A stretch of 64,000 bases of DNA, from positions 992,001 through 1,056,000 of the forward strand of contig NZ_JAGHRJ010000002.1 of the NCBI RefSeq assembly GCF_017743865.1. Direction: 5' to 3'. Each line of letters starts with the position of its first letter. The first letter of the stretch is position 1. Of this stretch, positions 15,044 through 24,259 are shown one piece after another. The notes below the pieces were generated by a model. The model saw nothing but the letters and a program-made list of their open reading frames with translations, searched no databases and was not told where the DNA came from. Source of the stretch: Labrenzia sp. R4_2. GTDB taxonomy: Bacteria; Pseudomonadota; Alphaproteobacteria; Rhizobiales; Stappiaceae. The position numbers and the translations under genes were made by a program.

Positions 15044-17326
15044 ATGACCGAAAAAGACACCATATCCGAAGAAGATACGGCCAAAAAGGTACTCGCCGAA
15101 GGTGTCGATGAGGAACCGATAGAAAGCAATCGACGCCTGTTTGAGGGACGCGCCTATCTCTTCGTCGCGGGACTGTCTGCGATCTATGCTGCGTTTCATA
15201 TGATTGCACTGAATGGAGTGTCGATTTCAGCATGGACAGGAATATCCATACCTTTTCTCCCGCAATTCCCTATGGAAACCTGGAACTTCAGAGTAGCGCA
15301 CATAGCTGGCGCTCTCGCACTCGGTTTTTTGCTTTTTTCCGCGCACGTGTTTCACATAAAAAAAGCACCTCTTCGCAATACGCGTGTCATCAGCGTATGC
15401 GCAGGCTTGCTTCTTTTCCCTGCTCTAGTGTCAGGCGTGACAGCGGTCGGGTTCGTGCAGTCTATCCAGTCAGGCACTTTGCCGCAGATGGGCGGACTGA
15501 CTACATGGGCTGCTTTCCCCGGAACTGAGATCTACGAAAAAGAGGTGTGGTGGTTCGGCATTCCTTTGTTAATCGCAACATTTGGCGCAATTGGTGCGGG
15601 ATGGATGGAGCGCCGGGGACGTGAAAGGTTTGCCGCAGCGGATGTGGTCCTCGCTGTCTGCGCCATCGTAGTCGCCATTTATTTTATTGCTATATATGGG
15701 ACTGCAGCTCGCAATTCGGTCGGCACTGCTTTTGTGCCGATCGGTGTCGCCTTTGCTGCAACGGCGGGATCGGCAATGATCCTTGAGCTGACGCGGCGTG
15801 TCGCTGGCATGGCTCTGGTTATAATCACCGGCGTCTTTCTTATTTACACTTTTACGGCGCACTTGCTTCCGGGGATTTTGGCCGTTCAAAGCGCGTATAC
15901 GTGGCAGCGCTTTTTTGGTCACGTTTATTCCGATGCTGGCATTCTTGGACCGACCACAGCCGTTTCATCGACATACATTATCCTCTTCATCATCTTCGCT
16001 GCCTTTCTGCAGGCCTCCAAAGTAGGGGACTATTTCGTCAACTTCGCTTTTGCTGTCGCCGGGCGAGCCCGAGGCGGACCGGCAAAGGTTGCGATTTTCG
16101 CGTCCGGACTTATGGGAATGATCAACGGGACGTCCGCGGGCAACGTGGTTGCCACTGGATCTCTAACTATCCCGTTGATGAAGCGTGTTGGTTACCACAA
16201 AAAGACAGCAGGTGCTGTGGAAGCTGCTGCCTCCACAGGCGGCCAGATCATGCCTCCTATCATGGGCGCAGGCGCGTTCATCATGGCCGAGATTACGGGG
16301 ATTGCTTATCAAGATATAGCGATCGCGGCTATTATTCCAGCCGCGCTCTACTTCATTTCGATCTACTTCATGGTTGATTTCGAAGCTGCCAAACTCGGTA
16401 TGCGGGGCATGCGCGATGATGAGTTGCCAAAATTAAGAGAGATGATTGCCCGCGTCTATCTCTTCGTGCCGATCATCATTCTTATTGCTGCGCTTTTCCT
16501 GGGCTACTCGGTCATCCGAGCTGGAACGCTCGCCACAGTTGCGGCCGCTGTCGTATCATGGCTGACACCTCACAGGATGGGGCCTAGCGCGATCATAAAG
16601 GCATTCGAATTGGCCGGCGTCATGTCGATCCAAATCATCGCCGTTTGTGCTTGCGCGGGTATCATCGTTGGTGTGATCAGCTTAACTGGCGTAGGAGCAC
16701 GTTTTTCATCACTTCTGCTGGATCTTGCAGCGACAAGTCAGTTGCTGGCTTTGTTTTTTGCCATGTGCATAGCAATTCTTCTGGGGATGGGGATGCCAAC
16801 GACAGCGGCCTATGCAGTCGCGGCTTCAGTTGTCGCACCCGGACTGGTGCAACTTGGAATTCCCACGCTGACAGCACATTTCTTTGTTTTCTATTTCGCT
16901 GTCTTGTCTGCGATTACACCTCCTGTTGCGCTGGCAAGCTATGCGGCAGCCGGCATCTCAGGCGCAAATCCCATGGCAACGTCTGTGACATCCTTCAAGT
17001 TTGGTCTTGCCGCGTTCATTGTCCCATTTATGTTTTTCTACAACTCCGCGATACTTATGGAAGGAGAACTGATAGAAATTACACGCGCTGGCGGCACTGC
17101 TGTCGTAGGCGTTTTCCTTCTAAGCTCCGGGGTTCAAGGCTGGTTCCTTGGCAAGGCGGCAGCTTCATTCCTAAGAATTGGTCTCGCAGCCGCAGCTCTT
17201 TTGATGATCGAAGGAGGTCTGTGGACGGATATTGCTGGTGTGTCTCTCGCGGCCTTGGTTTTCGCAGTACAGCGGCTTGTAAACCCGAAGCCCGGTGGAG
17301 GCATTCCAGTTCGTGGTGCCGACTAG
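15044..17326 (+). CDS. TRAP transporter fused permease (small and large subunits)
   Basis: A 760-residue inner membrane protein that joins the 4-helix small subunit (about residues 35-160) to the 12-helix DctM-like large subunit (about 260-640), with further C-terminal helices. The DctM-type core is visible in GLMGMINGTSAGNVVATGSL, EAAASTGGQIMPPIMGAGAF and GMGMPTTAAYAVAASVVAPG. The start chosen is the ATG at 15044, preceded by GGAA. The coding sequence uses noticeably more A/T-ending codons than its neighbours by eye. It completes the uptake system with the preceding TAXI receptor. Confidence 0.93.
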   Translation: MTEKDTISEEDTAKKVLAEGVDEEPIESNRRLFEGRAYLFVAGLSAIYAAFHMIALNGVSISAWTGISIPFLPQFPMETWNFRVAHIAGALALGFLLFSAHVFHIKKAPLRNTRVISVCAGLLLFPALVSGVTAVGFVQSIQSGTLPQMGGLTTWAAFPGTEIYEKEVWWFGIPLLIATFGAIGAGWMERRGRERFAAADVVLAVCAIVVAIYFIAIYGTAARNSVGTAFVPIGVAFAATAGSAMILELTRRVAGMALVIITGVFLIYTFTAHLLPGILAVQSAYTWQRFFGHVYSDAGILGPTTAVSSTYIILFIIFAAFLQASKVGDYFVNFAFAVAGRARGGPAKVAIFASGLMGMINGTSAGNVVATGSLTIPLMKRVGYHKKTAGAVEAAASTGGQIMPPIMGAGAFIMAEITGIAYQDIAIAAIIPAALYFISIYFMVDFEAAKLGMRGMRDDELPKLREMIARVYLFVPIIILIAALFLGYSVIRAGTLATVAAAVVSWLTPHRMGPSAIIKAFELAGVMSIQIIAVCACAGIIVGVISLTGVGARFSSLLLDLAATSQLLALFFAMCIAILLGMGMPTTAAYAVAASVVAPGLVQLGIPTLTAHFFVFYFAVLSAITPPVALASYAAAGISGANPMATSVTSFKFGLAAFIVPFMFFYNSAILMEGELIEITRAGGTAVVGVFLLSSGVQGWFLGKAAASFLRIGLAAAALLMIEGGLWTDIAGVSLAALVFAVQRLVNPKPGGGIPVRGAD

Positions 17327-17528
17327 TTCTACCGTGCATCAGATGACCGGGTGTCCATCAAGGATGGAAACGTAAAGGAGAACTGCAGTCCAGTTATCCT
17401 ACGCATTTGAACTATAGGCTTTCCTTCGGGCGGTTCGCTCAGCGGACATCTTCGAACAGCTGCCAGTCTGATGTTTTCGATATCTTCAAACCCGGCATCC
17501 GGACCATCTAAAACTGCAATGTGTCAAA

Positions 17529-20471
17529 TCAGCCAGATCGCAGAGCCGCAACATCAACCTCGTCGATCTGATCTGGCTTCATGAACCTGGACGCGTAGTC
17601 GGCCCAGACGCGCGACGTTAGGAACAGGTCGTAAAGTTCGGCATCGATGTGCCCGTCCTTGACCATGAAGCTCATGATCTTGAGCGCTTCCGACACGGTT
17701 TTGCCCTTCTTGTAGGGCCGGTCGGCGGCAGTTAGAGCTTCGAAGATATCGGCAATCGCCATCATCCGTGCGACCGGACGCATCTCGCTGCCCTTTAAGC
17801 GTTTCGGGTAGCCCGTTCCATCCATCTTTTCATGGTGCCCCCCTGCAAGTTCAGGCACCTGGCGCAGGTAAGACGGGAACGGTAGCCGCGACAGCATGAT
17901 GATCGTCTGCACGATGTGATCGTTGATCTTGTAGCGTTCTTCAGCGGTCAAGGTGCCACGCGCAATTGAGAGATTGTAGAGCTCCCCACGATCATAAAGG
18001 TGCTCCGGTTGATCCAGCTTGAAACCCCAGGGATTGTCTGCAGTGAAGAGATCCTCCGGCCGGCGCTCAAGAACGTGCTCTGGTCGATCTGCAAGCAGCG
18101 GCTCGCGGACCGGCAAGTCCGGCTCAGGAGTTTGCTGCTTGCGATTCAGTTCCTCGTGGCTGATCCCGACCCTGTCTGAGAGTGTTCGGGTCCAGGTCCG
18201 CTTCGCGATTTCCTGGAGCCGGTCAAGCCGGTCGGGTGACATAAACTCGCCGCCCTCATTGCATTCGGCCACAAAGGCAAAGTCCGCATCAAGCGCGGCC
18301 AGCTCCGCGTCGCGCTGTTCGGCCAAGTCTTTCAGGTCGTCGCCGTTGGCGACACCTTTCCAATAGGTGATTTCCGCATCGCGTTTCAGAACTTCAAAAC
18401 GCATTCGGATTTCATGGATGCGATCATACAGCGTCTCCAGTTTTGTCGCCTTGTCGACCACATACTCCGGTGTGGTCACCTTGCCACAATCATGCAACCA
18501 CGCGGCCACATGGATGGCTTCCCGGTCGTCATCCGTCAGCTTCAAATCCGCGAAAGACCCGTGGTTTGCGGCATTGGCGGCCTCAGCCAGCATTTTGGTG
18601 AGTTCGGGCACACGCGCGCAGTGCCCTCCAGTATAGGGGCTCTTGGCATCAATCGCGTCGGCGATCATGCGGATAAAGGCCTCGAACAGAGCCTTTTGCG
18701 ACGCAATTAACTGGCGGGTTTCGAGTGCGATGGCAGCTGACCGAGACAATGCGTCGACAAAACGGATCAACGAGGTATTGGCTTTTGCTTCCTGCACCAG
18801 GGTCATGATGCCGATCATCGCGTTGTTCCGGTTAAACAGCGGAACCACCATGGCATTGCGGGCCGGATTCTCCCCAGCACCAGGATCACCGCCACAGACA
18901 GCCAACGCTTCGCCGTCAACTCTGGTCGCTCGAATGTCATCCCGATCAATGGCCTCACGCAGGACATGTGGCAGATTATTCAAGGGATGGCGGTGCAATG
19001 TGTCGACTGGCACCCCCATGGCCGCAACCGGTTCAAGGGCAGTGTCATCCGCACTGATCAGGTAAACTGCCCCCTGTTCTGATCCGACAATGTTTCCCAT
19101 TCCCTCCAGCAGGGTCTGCAACAGCCGCTCAAAATCCGTTTCCTCGGAAATGGACCGATTGATCTCCAAAAACTGCCGGATTGTGGACTTCATGTCGTCC
19201 ATTGACCGTGAAAGGTCCTCAATCTCGATGATGAAGCTCGGGACATTGACCGGGTCTGCGAAGTCGAATCGCTGAATCTTTTCAGCTTCTCCCGAAAGCG
19301 CCTGCACCGGCTTGGAAACCAGTCGTGCCACGAGCATCGTGATCGGGATGGAGATCAGCAAGATGATCCCAATCGCAATTCCGCCCTGCTGAAGAAGCTG
19401 GCGGGCTTGGACCAGAAGTTCCGCTTCGGGAACCGCGATGGCCAGATAATATGGCGTCGATCCGCGAACTTTAAGCGGGGACACCTGCACCCGCCACGGC
19501 TCATCGTCGAGGACAAGCCTTTCATTCAGCGTCTTGTCATCAACACCGGTCACGCCAGCCTCAACGGCAGCCTTTGCGACATCCGGCAAGACAGTTCCGT
19601 CCAGCTGATCCATGGAAAGCCGGCCGAGCTGAGGCGCCGCGCCCGTAGCCGACGGTGTCAAAACCTCCACAACCCGCGACTTGTCCGGATGTGCAATCAT
19701 GCCGAGATCACTTCCAAAAAGCGCAAGCTCGGTATTTTCGGTGATCCGCTCTTTGCGTAAGGATGCGGCCAGTGTGTCCAATGAAATGTCAGCGCCAACC
19801 GTGGCACCGCTACCCAAAGCCCGTACTGCGATGGTTTGTCCCAGCTTTTGTGACGTAAAGAAAATATAGGGCCGCGTCTTGATCTGGCCGGCGGACGCCT
19901 TTGCCTGCTCAAACCAGGGCCTGGACCGTGGGTCAAAGCCCGCAAAGCTTGCCTGCTCCCGCTCGCCAAGCGTGTTCATCGCAATATCAAGGAAGACATA
20001 CCGGCTTCGCACTCCGCCATTGGGGAAGCGCTCTATCGATTGCACAACAAAAATGGTGTCGGCCGGTGCATTGTATCGGCTTCTTGCCTCATCGTTTTCT
20101 GTCGGCACCAGCATGATAAAATCGCCATCATCATAACCGACATAAACGGAAGACAAAGCCGCCGATTGGTCGAGAAAGCCCGCAAGAAATGCCACATGCG
20201 GAAGACGTTCAGAAAGCGTTTCAGCCCGTGTGATGTCGTGAAGCGCAATGATCTCAACAGCCAATTCCGCCGGCGCATAGAGGCGCTCCAACCCGGCAAC
20301 TGCCTCTGTACTCGTCAGACTGAAGAGATTGCGCGACGCCTCCGTGATGACGGCATTCATTCTGGAATAGGTCAACCAGCCGATCACAGATCCGACGGTT
20401 AGAACAAGGAGCAGAAATACAACGCTCAGATGAAATTGCAGAGTCTGACGCACACGAGAAAAAATATTCAT
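17529..20471 (-). CDS. Membrane Cache-GAF-HD-GYP cyclic-di-GMP phosphodiesterase
   Basis: A 980-residue sensor. A transmembrane helix near residues 12-32 is followed by a periplasmic Cache-type region (about 40-350), a second helix near 365-385, a HAMP-like linker, a GAF domain (about 440-590) and an HD-GYP output domain from about 600. HDCGK occurs near residue 660 and the GYP motif, HHEKMDGTGYP, near residue 886. HD-GYP proteins hydrolyse c-di-GMP, and the metal ligands appear present. The spacing between the two motifs is far longer than normal because of a charged insertion of about 150 residues. It is separated from the upstream coxL-like gene by a terminator. Confidence 0.9.
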   Translation of the reverse strand: MNIFSRVRQTLQFHLSVVFLLLVLTVGSVIGWLTYSRMNAVITEASRNLFSLTSTEAVAGLERLYAPAELAVEIIALHDITRAETLSERLPHVAFLAGFLDQSAALSSVYVGYDDGDFIMLVPTENDEARSRYNAPADTIFVVQSIERFPNGGVRSRYVFLDIAMNTLGEREQASFAGFDPRSRPWFEQAKASAGQIKTRPYIFFTSQKLGQTIAVRALGSGATVGADISLDTLAASLRKERITENTELALFGSDLGMIAHPDKSRVVEVLTPSATGAAPQLGRLSMDQLDGTVLPDVAKAAVEAGVTGVDDKTLNERLVLDDEPWRVQVSPLKVRGSTPYYLAIAVPEAELLVQARQLLQQGGIAIGIILLISIPITMLVARLVSKPVQALSGEAEKIQRFDFADPVNVPSFIIEIEDLSRSMDDMKSTIRQFLEINRSISEETDFERLLQTLLEGMGNIVGSEQGAVYLISADDTALEPVAAMGVPVDTLHRHPLNNLPHVLREAIDRDDIRATRVDGEALAVCGGDPGAGENPARNAMVVPLFNRNNAMIGIMTLVQEAKANTSLIRFVDALSRSAAIALETRQLIASQKALFEAFIRMIADAIDAKSPYTGGHCARVPELTKMLAEAANAANHGSFADLKLTDDDREAIHVAAWLHDCGKVTTPEYVVDKATKLETLYDRIHEIRMRFEVLKRDAEITYWKGVANGDDLKDLAEQRDAELAALDADFAFVAECNEGGEFMSPDRLDRLQEIAKRTWTRTLSDRVGISHEELNRKQQTPEPDLPVREPLLADRPEHVLERRPEDLFTADNPWGFKLDQPEHLYDRGELYNLSIARGTLTAEERYKINDHIVQTIIMLSRLPFPSYLRQVPELAGGHHEKMDGTGYPKRLKGSEMRPVARMMAIADIFEALTAADRPYKKGKTVSEALKIMSFMVKDGHIDAELYDLFLTSRVWADYASRFMKPDQIDEVDVAALRSG

Positions 20472-20589
20472 GACTATCTAACCTAGAGTTAGAAATGAAT
20501 TACAACTCCCCAATATCGCGGACATCTTAAAATTGCGTAGCACCGATAGAAAACCTGAGAACGTAGCAACCCTAAAACGTTACAGCTAA

Positions 20590-20618
20590 AAAGAAAAGCG
20601 CCAGAAATAATCCGGCGC
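20590..20618 (-). terminator. Rho-independent terminator after the coxL-like gene
   Basis: On the minus strand GCGCCGGA pairs with TCTGGCGC around a short AT loop and is followed by TTTTCTTTTT. It lies 30-50 bp beyond the stop of the molybdoprotein gene. Confidence 0.75.
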
Positions 20619-20646
20619 AAATCCATTTCATACCGTAAAGGCGTAT

Positions 20647-22944
20647 CTATTTCGCCGCTTGGATTGCATCCCAGACCCGGTGCGGGGTTGCGGGCATATC
20701 AAGGAGTTCAGTGACACCCGCACCGTCTTTTAAAGCATTCTGGATCGCGTTCATGACAGCCGCGCAGCCACCGATCGTACCCGCTTCGCCGGCACCCTTG
20801 ATCCCCATCGCGTTGGTCGTCGACGGCACATTGCGGGTCTGGAAGTCGAAATTCGGGACATCCGCCGCCCGCAAAAGCCGGTAATCAAGCAAGGACGCAG
20901 TCAAGAGCTGGCCGTCCTCGTCAAACACCGTGTGCTCGCACAAGGCCTGACTGATGGCAGACGCCGCCCCGCCATGAACCTGACCAGCCAACAGCAGCGG
21001 GTTCACGGTGACGCCGAAATCATCGACGATGACGTAGTTCTGGATATCGACATCGCCGGTGTCCGGATCTACTTCCAGTTCGCAGATGTGGGTGCCGTTC
21101 GGATAGGTCGCCTCGGTTTGCTTGACCTCTTCGCGTGCTTGCAGAGGCTCACCGGCCCCGGCAGCGATTTCGGCAAGGGTCACCTGCTGGTCAGTACCGA
21201 CAACGCGGACCATGCCGCTGTCGAGTTCAAGATCGTCAATACCGGCCTCCAGCTTGTCGGCAGCGAGTTCCTTGACTTTCTTGACCAAGGCAACGCTGGC
21301 TTCCTTGACCGATGGCAGACCGAGCGGAATAGAACGCGACCCACCGGTCCCGCCGCCTTTGCGAACCCGGTCCGTGTCGCCCTGAATGACCTCGATATCC
21401 TCGATGTTGACGCCGAACTGCTCCGCAACGACCTGGCTATAGGCTGTCGCATGGCCCTGTCCGTTGGTCTGGGTACCGATCAGTAGCGTCAGGTTGCCGT
21501 TCGCACCGATCTCGACGGTCGCCTCTTCCCCGCCTGGGAAAGCACAGGCCTCAATGTAAGAGCAAATGCCGAAGCCACGATACTTACCGGCAGCTTGGCT
21601 TGCCTCCTGGCGCGACTTGAAACCTGTCCAATCAGCGGTCTCCAAGGCCTTTTCCAGATGGCCCTGATAATCTCCAGTGTCATACATCCGGCCGGTCTGG
21701 GTGGTGTAGGGAAGCTGTTCTTTCTTGATGAAGTTCAGCTTTCGGAATTCGACCGGGCCAAGACCGGTTTCCTCACCCGCCTTGTCGATCAGCCGTTCAA
21801 TCAAGTAGGCGGCTTCCGGACGCCCGGCGCCCCGGAACGCGTCGGTCGGCACCGTGTGACTGTAGACGCCGTCCACCTTCGCAAAAACGGCTGGAATGTC
21901 ATAAAGGCCGGATGTCATGGTGGTGCCAACCCAGGGAATAAACGGGCCGAACTGGTGCAGATAGGCGCCCATAGCCGCCTTCACATGCACCTTCATGCCC
22001 AAAATCTTGTTGTCTGGATCCAGAGCCAGCTCGGCATGGGAGAGATTGTCCCGGCCATGAGCATCGGTGACAAAATGATCCATTCGCTCACCAGCCCAGC
22101 GCACCGGAACGCCGAGCGCCTGCGCCGCCAGCATCGCCAGCGGGTATTCGCGGTAACAGAAAATTTTGGTGCCAAAACCACCGCCAACTTCCGGCGTTAC
22201 AACCTGAACCTTGTCCGCTTCAAGGCCAAGGATTTGGCAAAGGACATCCCGCATCCCGTGCCCGCCCTGAGTTCCAAGGGTCAGCTTGAAACGGTCGCTG
22301 GCACTGTCAAATTCGGCCACACAGCCGCGCAGTTCCATGTAGTTGGCGACAATCCGGTTGTTGACGAGATCGATTGAAACCGTTTTCGCCGCGTTGGCAA
22401 AAGCCGCATCGGTTTTCTCTGCATCGCCGTGCCCGAAGGTGAAGGCAACGTTTGTACCGAACTCCGGCCAGACTTTGACCGCATCGGGCGCAAGCGCGTC
22501 GTCCATTTCAACCACGACATCCAGAGGATCGTAGTCGACCTCCAGCATCTCGGCGGCATCACGTGCGCCTTGCAAGGTATCCGCAACCACAAAGGCAATT
22601 GCGTCGCCGACATAACGAACCGTGTCGGAACACAGCAGCGGCTGCGTCGGTAGATTGAAGTTACTGCCGTCGATCTGCTTCAAGATAGCCCGTGTCGGCA
22701 TGGACTTACCGGCCACGTCCGCGCCGGTTAGCACCATACGGACGCCATCCATCGCCCGCACTTCATCTGCATTTGCGATGGAGATTTTTGCGTGGGCCAT
22801 CGCGGAGCGCAGGACAAATGAATGCAGGCATCCGTCCGGCTGGTAATCGCCGGTGTAGATCCCCTCTCCTGTAATGAGCGGCAGATCTTCTTTGCGGCGC
22901 AACGGCGCGCCAACACCGAATTTCGGAGTAGCCATTTGGTTCAT
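20647..22944 (-). CDS. Xanthine dehydrogenase-family molybdopterin-binding subunit, form II CoxL-like (orphan)
   Basis: A 765-residue large subunit of the molybdenum hydroxylase family. The start is MNQMATPKFGVGAPLRRKED, followed by the LITGEGIYTGDY motif typical of CoxL-type proteins. The active-site loop near residue 368 reads AFRGAGR, as in form II (AYRGAGR), and not the AYXCSFR of true form I CO dehydrogenase. MGIKGAGEAGTIGG near the C-terminus contains the conserved catalytic glutamate (GxGE). Form II enzymes may act on CO weakly or on other aldehydes and heterocycles. The FAD (medium) and 2Fe-2S (small) subunits needed for catalysis are absent on both sides. Confidence 0.92.
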   Translation of the reverse strand: MNQMATPKFGVGAPLRRKEDLPLITGEGIYTGDYQPDGCLHSFVLRSAMAHAKISIANADEVRAMDGVRMVLTGADVAGKSMPTRAILKQIDGSNFNLPTQPLLCSDTVRYVGDAIAFVVADTLQGARDAAEMLEVDYDPLDVVVEMDDALAPDAVKVWPEFGTNVAFTFGHGDAEKTDAAFANAAKTVSIDLVNNRIVANYMELRGCVAEFDSASDRFKLTLGTQGGHGMRDVLCQILGLEADKVQVVTPEVGGGFGTKIFCYREYPLAMLAAQALGVPVRWAGERMDHFVTDAHGRDNLSHAELALDPDNKILGMKVHVKAAMGAYLHQFGPFIPWVGTTMTSGLYDIPAVFAKVDGVYSHTVPTDAFRGAGRPEAAYLIERLIDKAGEETGLGPVEFRKLNFIKKEQLPYTTQTGRMYDTGDYQGHLEKALETADWTGFKSRQEASQAAGKYRGFGICSYIEACAFPGGEEATVEIGANGNLTLLIGTQTNGQGHATAYSQVVAEQFGVNIEDIEVIQGDTDRVRKGGGTGGSRSIPLGLPSVKEASVALVKKVKELAADKLEAGIDDLELDSGMVRVVGTDQQVTLAEIAAGAGEPLQAREEVKQTEATYPNGTHICELEVDPDTGDVDIQNYVIVDDFGVTVNPLLLAGQVHGGAASAISQALCEHTVFDEDGQLLTASLLDYRLLRAADVPNFDFQTRNVPSTTNAMGIKGAGEAGTIGGCAAVMNAIQNALKDGAGVTELLDMPATPHRVWDAIQAAK

Positions 22945-23210
22945 GGAAGAGGCCTTCAGTTGACTTAAGTCTTTGCCGGTTGTCTGCAGCGCCTGGGATG
23001 CGCCAGCGGCGGGTTGACCACAATATAGTCCGGCGCAATTAAACTGGCCAGTGCACTTTTTTGCAAGTCACGGCAGCAAAGCCCTTCCCTTCTTACCGAA
23101 TTCCAGTAGGTTTGTTCGCACACTCTCTTTTTGACCGTCGCTCTGCCCGCCTAGCCGGAACCCGAACTCTCCTCGGTCAAATGCCTCTGATTGAACGCGA
23201 AACGCCCTTA

Positions 23211-24206
23211 ATGGATTCTACACCCGACAAAACGGCGGCAGACCCGGCGGAACCCAAACCGTCATCACCGAACCATTTCATCGGGCGTTTGACGGAACGC
23301 GTCGGTCAGCTGCCGCCAAACACGATTGGTGCGCTGTGGATTCTGCTCGCCGCTTTCCTGTTTTCCATCATGGTGACGCTGATCAAGTTTCTCGGTCAGG
23401 ATCTCTCCGTGTTTCAGATCCTTGTTGTCCGACAGGCGCTGATGCTGCTGATCGTGGCGCCCAAGATCCTGCCGGGACTGCCGGGCTCGCTCGCCACAAA
23501 GCGCCCGGGGCTCCAGCTGACCCGGATTGTCTTTGCGACCTCTGCCATGCTGCTTGGTTTCACCGCGATCATTGAGATGCCCCTTGCAGATGCGACGGCG
23601 ATCAGCTTTTCAAAGACGTTTTTCATCACCATCTTCGCCATCTGGTTCCTGGGTGAGCAAGTCGGCAAACATCGCTGGGGGGCGACCATCGTTGGCTTTT
23701 TGGGAGTGCTGTTGATGCTCCGGCCAAGCGGCGAAGGTCTTGTTGATCCATTTGCCCTGATGGCGCTTGGCAGTGCGGCTTGCGCCGGGATGGTGATGAT
23801 CGTCATCCGCATACTGACCCGGACCGACCCGCCCAACACGATCCTCACCTATCAGGCGATGGGCGTTGGCCTCATCATGATCATACCTGCATGGATGACC
23901 TGGCAAGCGCCGACACTGGAACAATGGGCGTTGCTGGCGGCAGTTGGGTTCTTTTCCTGGGCCGGGCAAATGGCGAACATCAAGGCGTTCCAGGCCGGCG
24001 AAGCCACAGCCATCGCGTCGCTTGACTACACCCGCCTGCTCTATGCCACCTTGTTCGGGGCCTTGATCTTCAGCCAGTGGCCCGGAGTTGAAACACTCAT
24101 CGGTGCCAGCGTGGTCATCGCGGCTTCGATCTACACTGTCCGCCGAGAAGCCATCCGGGGCCGCCAGCTGGCCCGCGCTTCGGACGGCCGCGGGTATTCC
24201 AACTAA
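23211..24206 (+). CDS. EamA/DMT family inner membrane transporter
   Basis: A roughly 331-residue protein with ten hydrophobic segments in two EamA repeats. The first starts at IGALWILLAAFLFSIMVTLI and includes the LVVRQALMLLIVAP and FSKTFFITIFAIWFLGEQVG stretches. The second begins after GLVDPFALMALGSAACAGMV. The start is uncertain: ATGs at 23181 and 23211 both lack a clear ribosome site, and the preceding 30-40 residues are hydrophilic. It is divergent from the coxL-like gene. The substrate is unknown. Confidence 0.87.
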   Translation: MDSTPDKTAADPAEPKPSSPNHFIGRLTERVGQLPPNTIGALWILLAAFLFSIMVTLIKFLGQDLSVFQILVVRQALMLLIVAPKILPGLPGSLATKRPGLQLTRIVFATSAMLLGFTAIIEMPLADATAISFSKTFFITIFAIWFLGEQVGKHRWGATIVGFLGVLLMLRPSGEGLVDPFALMALGSAACAGMVMIVIRILTRTDPPNTILTYQAMGVGLIMIIPAWMTWQAPTLEQWALLAAVGFFSWAGQMANIKAFQAGEATAIASLDYTRLLYATLFGALIFSQWPGVETLIGASVVIAASIYTVRREAIRGRQLARASDGRGYSN

Positions 24207-24207
24207 A

Positions 24208-24230
24208 AACGCGCCCGAATTGGGCGCGTT
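24208..24230. terminator. Bidirectional terminator between convergent genes
   Basis: AACGCGCCC and GGGCGCGTT pair around GAATT, with short A and T runs outside. It lies just after the EamA stop and 30 bp before the ligase stop. Confidence 0.75.
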
Positions 24231-24259
24231 AAAGGTCTGACTTCCAAGAGCCGAAGAAT

